Translations under genes and position numbers: made by a program
Part shown: piece after piece, positions 1 to 5,745 of the stretch
Layout of the letters: the number at the start of each line of letters is the position of its first letter
Numbering within the stretch: position 1 is the first letter of the stretch
DNA from: Fen-999 sp035505955
GTDB taxonomy: Bacteria > Pseudomonadota > Gammaproteobacteria > Burkholderiales > Rhodocyclaceae
Direction: 5' to 3'
DNA length: 5,745 bases
Assembly (NCBI GenBank): GCA_035505955.1
Contig: DATJQH010000104.1
Location: forward strand, 1 to 5,745
The notes under the pieces: model-generated
What the model was told of the DNA's origin: nothing
Seen by the model: only the letters and a program-made list of their open reading frames with translations
Database searches by the model: none

Positions 1-939
1 CAGGCGCAGGCGGTCCTCGGCCAGCAACTGGGCCGTGTAGCGCTCGCGCAGTTCCTGGTTTGCGTTCGCGAGGGAACGGCGCGTCCGCTCGAAGCGGATG
101 ACGGTCAGCGCCAGGAATGCAGTCAGCACCAGCGCCAGCACGTAGAGGAGCACGCGGTACCGTTCCGCCGCGTTCTCCGCCCGATCGTAGCCGTCCGCAT
201 ACAGTCGGCTCAGGTGATCAAGCTGGCGCAAACTGTCCATTCGCAGGATGTCCTGGCTGACCTTGTCGACACTGGCCGTCTTCGTGGCGACGATGGCGCC
301 ATGCCGCAACAAATTTTCCACCGTAGCGCGGTCGCGCGCTCCGATCGACATGCCACTCAACTGTTTCATCGATTCGGACAGGATGGCCAGGCGCGCCGCG
401 TCCGGCTCGCGCGCATAGGCGAGCAGATGGCGCGCATAGCGGCCCACCGCCTGTCCGACCACGGGATCGTGCGCGCTGGCGAAGTAGGCGTTCACCGCAC
501 CAGGAAAGTATGCGAGCGAATTGCGCAGCACGGCGTCATCGCGCTTGAACAGATCGACGAGTCGCGCCTTTTCGTCGAGCAGGGTCTGCATGTCCCTGAG
601 GGCGCCGATCACCGCCGTGCGGTCTTCGTCGGCCAGGAAATCCGGAACGGACAACGCCCGACGACCGATGTCCAGCGCGCGCTGTAGATGCCGACTCAGG
701 GCATCATAGTTCTTGCTGAGCTCGAGGCGGTTTGCCAACATCTCGGCGTCGACCGCGGCATCTGCTTCGCGCAGGCCACGCAGTTCCAGCGTGTATTCGT
801 GGTGCACCTCGTGTGCCACGGCGCCGGCGCGCAGGAACAGCGAGGTCAGCAGCAGCGCCGAGCAAAGGACCACCGCGGCGAGCACGGCGCGCCGTCGCAC
901 GAAATCGACGGCACGCCCGAGGATCGCCACGAAGTTCAT
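1..939 (-). CDS. DAHL-type (VirA-like) membrane sensor, probable histidine kinase; N-terminal 313 residues, 3' end off window
   Basis: The reading frame stays open for 313 codons from ATG at 939 to the window edge. Residues about 18-38 form a hydrophobic segment after an Arg-rich stretch (RRR at 15-17), and residues about 262-281 form a second one. Between them lie about 220 helical, charged residues that would sit in the periplasm. Motifs resembling the DAHL double all-helical sensor domain of VirA-like kinases are visible: a KNYDAL stretch (76-81) and FKRDDAVLRNSLAYFP (131-146). After the second membrane helix comes a charged, probably coiled-coil stretch (283-313), usual before a kinase core. 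The kinase domain itself is not in the window, so histidine kinase activity is inferred from the family. The ATG overlaps the TGA of the upstream peroxidase gene (ATGA, 936-939). I see no Shine-Dalgarno sequence before it, so translation probably depends on coupling. A diguanylate cyclase or other output domain cannot be excluded. Confidence 0.82.
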   Translation of the reverse strand, partial: MNFVAILGRAVDFVRRRAVLAAVVLCSALLLTSLFLRAGAVAHEVHHEYTLELRGLREADAAVDAEMLANRLELSKNYDALSRHLQRALDIGRRALSVPDFLADEDRTAVIGALRDMQTLLDEKARLVDLFKRDDAVLRNSLAYFPGAVNAYFASAHDPVVGQAVGRYARHLLAYAREPDAARLAILSESMKQLSGMSIGARDRATVENLLRHGAIVATKTASVDKVSQDILRMDSLRQLDHLSRLYADGYDRAENAAERYRVLLYVLALVLTAFLALTVIRFERTRRSLANANQELRERYTAQLLAEDRLRL

Positions 940-1973
940 TGCGCGAGGATCGCCGGTCGCTCGCCGGTCATGGCGTTCAGGAAGGCGACCAGCGAGGCAA
1001 TTTCCTCCTTCGAGAGCTCGCGCCCGAGTTGGTAATGTCCCATGATCGCCACAGCCTCCTCGAGCGTGGCGGCCGAGCCGTCGTGGAAATACGGCGCGGT
1101 CAACGCGACGTTGCGCAGGCTAGGCACCTTGAACACGTTGCGGTCCTCCTCGCGTCCGGTGACGTTGTAGCGGCCGAGGTCTGCGCTCGTGGGCGGCGGC
1201 CTGCGGTTTGGCCGCCCAAGGTAATCCGCCATGATGCCGAAGTGCTGGAACATGTTGCCGCCCACGTTAACACCCTGGTGGCAGCTGATGCAGCCGAGGT
1301 CGCGGAACCGTTCATAACCGTCTCGCGCCCGCGCGTCGAGGGCCTGCCGGTCGCCGCGCAGGAAGCGGTCGAGTGGCGAATTCTCCGTCAACAGCACGCG
1401 CTCGAAGCTTGCGATGGCATCGACGATGTTCGCCGCCGTGATGCCATCCGGATACACCGCGCGAAATTCCATGAGCATGCGCGGATCGGCCTTCAGCTTT
1501 GCGATCGCCTCGTCCCAGTTCGATGCCATCTCCGCCGGATTGTGCACCGGACCGGCGGCCTGCTCCTCGAGCGTGGTGGCACGGCCGTCCCAGAACTGGG
1601 CGAAATTCATGCACGCGTTGAAGACCGTCGGCGCATTGACCTTGCCGATTGCACCGCCCACGCCGACCGAGACCCGGCGCCGGTCGTGGCCGCCCGAGCC
1701 CAGATCGTGGCAGCCGGAACACGCCAGCGAGTTGTCGTGCGACAGGCGCCCGTCCATGAACAGCGCCTTGCCGAGGGCGACCTTGCGCGGGGGCAGGTCG
1801 GGCACCGGCGGCAGCGGCAGAAGCGCCTCGCCGTTGTACTCGATCGTCTCCGGCTGGGCGTCGTGGTTGCGGCCATCTTCCGCACGCGGCACCCAGAGCC
1901 AGAGGGCGGCAACGCCGGCGCCCAGGACCGCGATCACGGGCAGGAACGGCCTGAGACGCTGCATTGTCGTCAT
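936..1973 (-). CDS. Di-heme cytochrome c peroxidase / MauG-family protein, membrane-anchored
   Basis: This 345-residue protein should act in the periplasm, reducing hydrogen peroxide with electrons from small c-type donors or, as in MauG-like relatives, oxidising another partner. Residues 10-28 are hydrophobic with no clear signal peptidase site, so an uncleaved anchor is likely. Two haem c sites are visible: CSGCH (85-89) and CISCH (228-232). Family motifs follow in order: NAPTVFN (113-119), FWDGRA (127-132, with the inter-haem Trp128), QAAGPVHNPAEM (138-149, with Gln138 and the catalytic-type Glu148), FKVPSLRNVALTAPYFHDGS (281-300) and Met311, the probable distal ligand of the second haem. 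The His that caps the first haem in classical enzymes falls at residue 105, which is Val here. The gene starts 21 bp after the orn stop and overlaps the sensor gene by 4 bp. ATG 1973 was chosen over ATG 1964; no strong Shine-Dalgarno decides between them. The family assignment is firm; the substrate is unknown. Confidence 0.93.
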   Translation of the reverse strand: MTTMQRLRPFLPVIAVLGAGVAALWLWVPRAEDGRNHDAQPETIEYNGEALLPLPPVPDLPPRKVALGKALFMDGRLSHDNSLACSGCHDLGSGGHDRRRVSVGVGGAIGKVNAPTVFNACMNFAQFWDGRATTLEEQAAGPVHNPAEMASNWDEAIAKLKADPRMLMEFRAVYPDGITAANIVDAIASFERVLLTENSPLDRFLRGDRQALDARARDGYERFRDLGCISCHQGVNVGGNMFQHFGIMADYLGRPNRRPPPTSADLGRYNVTGREEDRNVFKVPSLRNVALTAPYFHDGSAATLEEAVAIMGHYQLGRELSKEEIASLVAFLNAMTGERPAILAQ

Positions 1974-1994
1974 GGGCGCTTGTCCAAGGAGCCC

Positions 1995-2540
1995 CTAGAG
2001 CGCGAGGAAATGCTCACGATAGTACTTGAGTTCGTCGATCGACTCATGGATGTCGGCCAGCGCCTGATGGCGCGATTTCTTCTCGAATCCCTTGGCCACG
2101 GCCGGCTTCCAGCGCTTGCAGAGCTCTTTCAGGGTGGACACGTCGAGATTGCGGTAGTGGAAGTAGCTTTCGAGCTTCGGCATCGAGCGCGCCATGAAGC
2201 GGCGGTCCTGGCAGATGGAATTGCCGCACATCGGCGACTTGCCCGCCTGCACGTGGCGCTTCAGGAACTCCAGGCACTGGGCCTCGACGTCGGCTTCGGC
2301 TAGCACCGACGACTTCACTTTCTCGATCAAACCCGACTTGCCGTGGGTCTTCTTGTTCCAGTCGTCCATCTTGTCCAGCACGGCGTCATCCTGGTGCACC
2401 ACCCAGACGGCGCTCTCGGCCACGGTCTCGAGCTGGCTGTTGGTGATCACGACGGCCATTTCGATGATGCGGTCATCGTCGGGATTCAATCCGGTCATTT
2501 CCATGTCCAACCAGACGAGCGCATTCGAGTCTTGTGCCAT
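1995..2540 (-). CDS. orn: Oligoribonuclease, DEDDh 3'-5' exoribonuclease
   Basis: This cytoplasmic exonuclease degrades short RNA oligomers, especially dinucleotides, to mononucleotides. In many proteobacteria it also removes pGpG left from cyclic di-GMP breakdown. The protein has 181 residues, the same length as E. coli Orn. The DEDDh catalytic set is complete: Asp12 and Glu14 in LDMEMTGL (11-18), Asp112 (QD, 111-112), His158 (SRHQALAD, 156-163) and Asp163. The start at 2540 matches the family N-terminus. The frame is open upstream as far as 2753, but that part overlaps the divergent protease and does not resemble Orn. A weak GCGGAAA sequence precedes the ATG. It is the first gene of a probable minus-strand unit with the peroxidase and sensor, and is divergent from the M48 protease. 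Identification is secure. Confidence 0.97.
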   Translation of the reverse strand: MAQDSNALVWLDMEMTGLNPDDDRIIEMAVVITNSQLETVAESAVWVVHQDDAVLDKMDDWNKKTHGKSGLIEKVKSSVLAEADVEAQCLEFLKRHVQAGKSPMCGNSICQDRRFMARSMPKLESYFHYRNLDVSTLKELCKRWKPAVAKGFEKKSRHQALADIHESIDELKYYREHFLAL

Positions 2541-2589
2541 AATTTTCCGCCGACAAAACCTTGATGTTCTCACATTTTTTGCGCCGCCA
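2541..2589. promoter_or_regulatory. Short divergent intergenic region between orn and the M48 protease gene
   Basis: These 49 bp separate two outward-facing starts. The stretch is clearly more AT-rich than its surroundings (AATTTT at its left end and a run of six T at 2575-2580). It is the only non-coding DNA available for promoters of either unit. A TTGATG at 2561-2566 resembles a -35 box for the plus strand, but a matching -10 would fall on the protease start codon, so I do not call a defined promoter. No Shine-Dalgarno precedes the protease ATG. Promoter function is inferred from position and composition only. Confidence 0.35.
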
Positions 2590-3849
2590 ATGCACACTGC
2601 GTCAACGTTCTCGCTCGTCTTCGCCATCACCGTGGCAGTCAGCCTCGGCCTGCGTCTCTGGCTCGCCGGGCGGCAGTACAGGCACGTCGGCGCGCACCGC
2701 GAAACCGTGCCCTTCGAGTTCGCCGCCAGCGTGCCGCTCGCCGACCACCACAAGGCAGCCGACTACACGCGCGCCAAGCTGCGCCTGGGCGTCGTTGAGC
2801 TGCTGGCCGGCACGCTTCTGTTGCTGGTGCTGACCCTCGGCGGCCTGCTGCAACGGTTCGATGCGTTCTGGGCCGACACGCTCGGCGACCGGGGCTACCT
2901 CTACGGCCTGGCGCTGTTCGCCAGTGTCGGCATCGTCTCGTTCGTCGTCGACCTGCCCTTCCATTTCTATCGCACCTTCGTCGTCGAGGCGCGCTTCGGC
3001 TTCAACAAGATGACATGGCGTACCGTCGTGACTGACTTTGGCAAGCAAGCCGTGCTGGCCGTCGTCATCGGCGCGCCAGTGCTGCTGGCCGTGCTCTGGC
3101 TGATGGCCGCGATGGGCGACGCCTGGTGGTGGTCCGTCTGGCTGTTCTGGCTGGCCTTCAACCTGCTCGTGATGCTGCTCTACCCGACCGTGATCGCGCC
3201 GCTGTTCAACAAGTTCTCGCCGCTGGCTGATGGTGCGCTCAAGAACCGCATCGAGACGCTGCTCGAGCGCTGCGGCTTCACGAGCTCCGGTCTGTTCGTG
3301 ATGGATGGCTCGAAGCGCTCGGCGCACGGCAATGCCTATTTCACCGGCCTTGGCCGCGCGAAGCGCATCGTCTTCTTCGACACCCTGATCGACAAACTGA
3401 GCCCGCCCGAGGTGGAAGCCGTGCTGGCGCACGAGCTCGGACACTACCGGCTGCGTCATGTCTGGAAGCGCATCGGCATGATGGCAGCCGTGAGCCTTGC
3501 GCTCCTTTGGCTGCTGGGCCAGGTCATCGCCGAACCCTGGTTCTTCCAGGGCCTGGGCGTGATGGTGCCGAGCACCGCGATGGCGCTCATGCTGTTTTCG
3601 CAGGCACTGCCAGTCTTCCTGTTTCCGTTGACGCCGCTGGCCTCGCACCTTTCGCGCCGGCACGAATACCAGGCCGACGCCTATGCGGCGGCGCACGCCA
3701 GTGCGGGTGATCTCGTCACCGCATTGGTTTCGCTCTACCGCGACAACGCCGCCACGCTCACGCCCGACCCCATGCATTCGCTCTTCTACGACTCCCATCC
3801 GCCCGCGAGCCTGCGCATCGCGCAGCTCAAAGGCACATCAGGAGGCTGA
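2590..3849 (+). CDS. M48 family (Ste24/CAAX prenyl protease-like) integral membrane zinc metallopeptidase
   Basis: A 419-residue polytopic inner-membrane protease of the Ste24 type. Bacterial members are thought to act in membrane-protein quality control; there is no CAAX prenylation in this setting. The zinc site is visible as HELGH (281-285, His281, Glu282, His285) with the third ligand Glu359 in RRHEYQADAYA (356-366). Other family motifs are DGSKRSAHGNAYFTG (239-253), FFDTLI (262-267) and a C-terminal SHPP (402-405). Hydrophobic segments lie near residues 5-26, 67-86, 103-122, 153-175, 181-200, 295-312 and 325-347, giving about seven membrane passes as in Ste24. ATG 2590 matches the family start: a short lead, a first helix, then a loop with RHVGAHR. 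The longer open frame upstream runs antisense into orn and is not coding. The gene has no visible ribosome binding site. It is first in a unit with the pterin dehydratase (1-bp gap) and rsgA. The substrate cannot be read from sequence. Confidence 0.95.
   Translation: MHTASTFSLVFAITVAVSLGLRLWLAGRQYRHVGAHRETVPFEFAASVPLADHHKAADYTRAKLRLGVVELLAGTLLLLVLTLGGLLQRFDAFWADTLGDRGYLYGLALFASVGIVSFVVDLPFHFYRTFVVEARFGFNKMTWRTVVTDFGKQAVLAVVIGAPVLLAVLWLMAAMGDAWWWSVWLFWLAFNLLVMLLYPTVIAPLFNKFSPLADGALKNRIETLLERCGFTSSGLFVMDGSKRSAHGNAYFTGLGRAKRIVFFDTLIDKLSPPEVEAVLAHELGHYRLRHVWKRIGMMAAVSLALLWLLGQVIAEPWFFQGLGVMVPSTAMALMLFSQALPVFLFPLTPLASHLSRRHEYQADAYAAAHASAGDLVTALVSLYRDNAATLTPDPMHSLFYDSHPPASLRIAQLKGTSGG
3840..3845 (+). 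promoter_or_regulatory. Strong Shine-Dalgarno (AGGAGG) for the pterin dehydratase
   Basis: A perfect AGGAGG lies inside the last codons of the protease gene, 5 nt before the ATG at 3851. It fixes that start and is the only consensus ribosome binding site at a start in the window. Together with the 1-bp gap it points to efficient translation of the dehydratase within a shared message. Confidence 0.85.
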
Positions 3850-3850
3850 C

Positions 3851-4126
3851 ATGCAAGAAAACGAAATCGCCGCAGCGTTGAAGGACCTCGACGGCTGGTC
3901 GCGCCAGGGCAACACCATCGTCAAGAGCTACCGCTTCGCCAACTACCACGAGACCATGGCGTTCGTGAACGCGACCGCCTGGATCTCGCACCGGGCGGAC
4001 CATCATCCCGACCTCGTCGTCGGCTACAACCAGTGCTCCGTGACCTACACCACGCATTCCGCCGGCGGTCTCAGCCGCAAGGATTTCGACTGCGCCGCGC
4101 GCGTTGACGCGCTCTTCGCGCGTTGA
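3851..4126 (+). CDS. phhB: 4a-hydroxytetrahydrobiopterin dehydratase (pterin-4a-carbinolamine dehydratase)
   Basis: A 91-residue cytoplasmic enzyme that dehydrates 4a-hydroxytetrahydropterin to quinonoid dihydropterin, regenerating the cofactor of aromatic amino acid hydroxylases such as phenylalanine hydroxylase. The family signature is complete: His47-x3-His51-His52-Pro53, then Tyr59, His69 and Asp78, with spacings that fit the known pattern. DGWS (14-17) near the N-terminus and the length are also typical. The strong AGGAGG sequence supports the ATG at 3851. The gene sits 1 bp after the protease stop, and its TGA (4124-4126) overlaps the TTG start of rsgA. No phenylalanine hydroxylase gene is in the window, so the pathway role is uncertain. 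The symbol is the one used for the family in pseudomonads. In this setting the protein may act on another pterin or have a secondary role. Confidence 0.93.
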   Translation: MQENEIAAALKDLDGWSRQGNTIVKSYRFANYHETMAFVNATAWISHRADHHPDLVVGYNQCSVTYTTHSAGGLSRKDFDCAARVDALFAR

Positions 4127-4983
4127 GCGCGCAGGGCACGATCGTCGCCGCCCACGGGCGGCACTACGAGGTCGAAGGCCAGGACGGCTGCCGCTGGCAC
4201 GCCGTGCCGCGCGGCAAGCGCAGCGACTACGCCTGCGGCGACCGGGTCGTGATCGAGCCCACGGGTACTGACGAAGCGCGCATCGTCGAGCACCAGGCGC
4301 GCGATTCGCTGCTCTATCGCAGCGACGCGCACCGGCAGAAGCTGATCGCCGCCAACGTCGACCAGATCGTGATCGTCACGGCGACGCAGCCGACCTTCAG
4401 CGACGAACTGGTGTCGCGCGCGCTCGCGGCCGCGGAACACGAAGGCATGCGCGCGATCATCGTGCTGAACAAGACCGACCTCGCCGACGGGCTGGCCGCG
4501 GCGCGGCAACGCCTCGCGCCGTTCAAGGCAGCCGGCTACGCCGTCGTCGAAATGGCGGCGCGCGTCGATGCGTCGCCATTGCGCAGCTGGCTCGAAGATC
4601 ACCTGTCCGTACTCGTCGGCCAGTCGGGCATGGGCAAGTCGACGCTCATCAACGCGCTGGTGCCGGACGCCGCCGCGCGCACGCGCGAGATTTCCACCGC
4701 GCTCGACTCGGGCAAACACACAACCACGCACGCCACGCTTTACCGGCTCGGGGAAGATGCCTCCGTCATCGACAGTCCGGGCCTGCAGGAGTTCGGCCTC
4801 GCGCATCTCACGTTCGGCGAACTCGAATGGGGCTTCCGCGAATTCCGGCCCACGCTCGGCCAGTGCCGCTTCCACGACTGCCGGCACGACGCGGAACCCG
4901 GCTGCGCCGTCAAGGCCCTGGTGGAAGCCGGCGACGTCGATCGCCGCCGCTACGAGCACTTCCGCGCCATCGCCGGCGCGTAG
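4123..4983 (+). CDS. rsgA: Ribosome small subunit biogenesis GTPase RsgA (YjeQ/EngC)
   Basis: RsgA is a circularly permuted GTPase that binds the maturing 30S subunit and helps late assembly of the decoding region. In 286 residues it shows an N-terminal OB-fold region (about 3-60), then G4 NKTD (116-119), G1 GQSGMGKST (166-174), a switch stretch GKHTTTH (197-203) and G3 DSPG (217-220), the permuted order that defines the family. The C-terminal zinc site is Cys248, Cys253, His255 and Cys261, with the same spacing as in E. coli RsgA. It is shorter than the 350-residue E. coli protein mainly because the N-terminal extension is missing. The start is taken as TTG at 4123, which overlaps the upstream stop. 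An in-frame TGA at 4105-4107 bars longer starts, no ATG lies in the OB fold, and GTG at 4204 would remove its first strands. No Shine-Dalgarno is seen, so coupling to the dehydratase is likely. Confidence 0.95.
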   Translation: MSAQGTIVAAHGRHYEVEGQDGCRWHAVPRGKRSDYACGDRVVIEPTGTDEARIVEHQARDSLLYRSDAHRQKLIAANVDQIVIVTATQPTFSDELVSRALAAAEHEGMRAIIVLNKTDLADGLAAARQRLAPFKAAGYAVVEMAARVDASPLRSWLEDHLSVLVGQSGMGKSTLINALVPDAAARTREISTALDSGKHTTTHATLYRLGEDASVIDSPGLQEFGLAHLTFGELEWGFREFRPTLGQCRFHDCRHDAEPGCAVKALVEAGDVDRRRYEHFRAIAGA

Positions 4984-4990
4984 ACGGCAA

Positions 4991-5012
4991 CGGGCCGCCC
5001 GCAGGCGGCCCG
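4991..5012. terminator. Perfect 9-bp GC hairpin between convergent rsgA and thiolase genes, possible bidirectional terminator
   Basis: CGGGCCGCC (4991-4999) pairs exactly with GGCGGCCCG (5004-5012) around a 4-nt CGCA loop. It starts 8 bp after the rsgA stop, and about 28 bp separate it from the end of the convergent thiolase gene. The position fits a shared transcription end. No T-run follows on either strand, so it is not a classical intrinsic terminator; it may protect 3' ends or work with Rho. The remaining bases of the 57-bp gap show nothing further. Confidence 0.6.
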
Positions 5013-5040
5013 AACACGGCGTACCACGGGGGCTGACTTT

Positions 5041-5745
5041 CTAGACGCGTTCCCAGATCGTCGTGATGCCCTGGCCGCCACCGATGCACATCGTGGCCAT
5101 GCCGTAGCGGCCCTTGACGCGGATCAACTCGTGCAGCAGCTTGGTGACGATAACGCCGCCGGTGGCGCCGACCGGGTGGCCGAGCGCGATGGCGCCGCCG
5201 TTCGGGTTGGTCTTCACCGGGTCGAGACCGAGGCCCTTGGCAACGGTGATCGACTGGGCGGCGAAGGCTTCGTTCGATTCGATGACATCCATCTGGTCGA
5301 GCTTGAGGCCGGCCTTCTGCAACGCGGCTTTCGACGACGGGATCGGGCCCTCGCCCATGACGTCGTTGGGCACACCGGCAATGGCGTAGGCCACCAGGCG
5401 GGCGATCGGCTTGTGGCCGCCGGCGGCGGCCTTGGCGGCATCGGCCAGCACCAGGAAGGCGGCGGCATCATTGATGCCGGAAGCATTGCCGGCGGTAACG
5501 GTGCCGTCCTTCTTGAAGGCCGGCTTCATCTTGGCCAGCGTTTCCATCGTGGTGCCGGCCTTCGGATGCTCGTCGGTGTCGAATACCACGTCGCCCTTGC
5601 GGGTCTTGAGCGTGATCGGCACGATCTGCGACTTGAAGCGGCCTTCCGCGATCGCCTTGGCGGCGCGCGCCTGCGACTCGACGGCGAAGGCGTCCTGCTC
5701 TTCGCGGCTGATGTTGTGCTTGACGGCCAGGTTCTCGGCCGTGAT
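5041..5745 (-). CDS. Thiolase (acetyl-CoA C-acetyltransferase / beta-ketothiolase), C-terminal 234 residues; 5' end off window
   Basis: The enzyme condenses two acyl-CoA molecules or cleaves 3-ketoacyl-CoA, acting in beta-oxidation, acetoacetyl-CoA formation or polyhydroxyalkanoate precursor supply. The frame is open to the window edge at 5745; full-length thiolases have about 390 residues, so roughly the first 155-160 are missing, including the nucleophilic Cys. Counting from the first visible residue, the fragment shows GNASGINDAAA (86-96), NEAFAAQ (158-164), the catalytic His190 in GGAIALGHPVGATGG (183-197) and the second catalytic Cys220 in CIGGGQG (220-226). It ends in WERV, as is usual for the C-terminus. 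The overall style is close to PhaA/BktB/AtoB-type biosynthetic thiolases, but chain-length preference cannot be judged from this part, so no symbol is given. It is convergent with rsgA and separate from that operon. A GTG at 5622 lies inside the gene and is not the start. Confidence 0.95.
   Translation of the reverse strand: MTAENLAVKHNISREEQDAFAVESQARAAKAIAEGRFKSQIVPITLKTRKGDVVFDTDEHPKAGTTMETLAKMKPAFKKDGTVTAGNASGINDAAAFLVLADAAKAAAGGHKPIARLVAYAIAGVPNDVMGEGPIPSSKAALQKAGLKLDQMDVIESNEAFAAQSITVAKGLGLDPVKTNPNGGAIALGHPVGATGGVIVTKLLHELIRVKGRYGMATMCIGGGQGITTIWERV

Noticed and set aside
214..1045. Plus-strand open frames of 60-160 codons over the left edge
   Set aside because: They are antisense to the sensor gene, which has two membrane helices, DAHL-like motifs and a coupled start. 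No domain is seen in the plus-strand frames.
1191..1217. Inverted repeat GGGCGGC / GCCGCCC with a 13-nt loop
   Set aside because: It lies within the peroxidase coding region over a Pro/Arg-rich loop. A 7-bp GC match is expected by chance at this base composition.
732..2303. A 523-codon open frame on the plus strand
   Set aside because: It runs antisense across the sensor, the peroxidase and orn. All three real genes have clear family motifs, while this frame is Arg/His-rich without any.
2541..2753. N-terminal extension of orn by 71 residues
   Set aside because: The frame is open, but the extension overlaps the divergent protease start and is absent from the Orn family. ATG 2540 gives the standard 181-residue protein.
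2602..3798. A 398-codon open frame on the minus strand
   Set aside because: It lies entirely antisense to the M48 protease, whose motifs are intact. The translation is low-complexity and rich in Gln, Glu, His and Arg with no recognisable domain, typical of a GC-rich shadow frame.
4045..4959. A 304-codon open frame on the minus strand
   Set aside because: It is antisense to rsgA and the end of the dehydratase. Composition is Arg/Ala/Val-rich without motifs, and the opposing genes are certain.
1..5745. CRISPR arrays, tRNA or rRNA genes, insertion sequences, phage genes
   Set aside because: I saw no regular spaced repeats, no cloverleaf-like segment, no transposase motifs and no terminal inverted repeats. 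Gaps between genes are at most 57 bp.

Overview
The window is GC-rich and densely coded, and it looks like the chromosome of a betaproteobacterium, possibly of the Rhodocyclales/Nitrosomonadales type. This placement is an inference from protein style and gene order: oligoribonuclease divergent from a Ste24-type M48 peptidase that is followed by a pterin dehydratase and rsgA. It has not been tested by a search. Six coding regions are supported and two of them run off the window edges. I see no tRNA, rRNA, CRISPR array, insertion sequence or phage gene.

Left half, minus strand (2540 down to 1): oligoribonuclease (orn), then after 21 bp a membrane-anchored di-heme cytochrome c peroxidase/MauG-family protein, then, with a 4-bp ATGA overlap, the first 313 residues of a membrane sensor. 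The sensor has a VirA-like all-helical periplasmic region (DAHL type) and continues off the left edge, where a histidine kinase core would be expected. The spacing suggests one transcript. The peroxidase and sensor form the tighter pair and look like an accessory module placed behind a housekeeping gene.

Middle and right, plus strand (2590 to 4983): M48 membrane metalloprotease, 4a-hydroxytetrahydrobiopterin dehydratase, and the ribosome-assembly GTPase RsgA. They are packed with a 1-bp gap and a 4-bp overlap, so they should be co-transcribed and translationally coupled. RsgA appears to use a TTG start. Only 49 bp separate orn from the protease, so the two outward-facing transcription units must share a very small control region or use promoters inside genes.

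Right edge, minus strand: the C-terminal 234 residues of a thiolase (acetyl-CoA acetyltransferase/beta-ketothiolase), convergent with rsgA. A perfect 9-bp hairpin lies in the 57-bp gap between them.

Most of the window is conserved housekeeping. The part that merits a closer look is the peroxidase-sensor pair. The peroxidase homolog lacks the His that normally caps the peroxidatic heme in classical bacterial enzymes, and it is translationally coupled to a periplasmic sensor.
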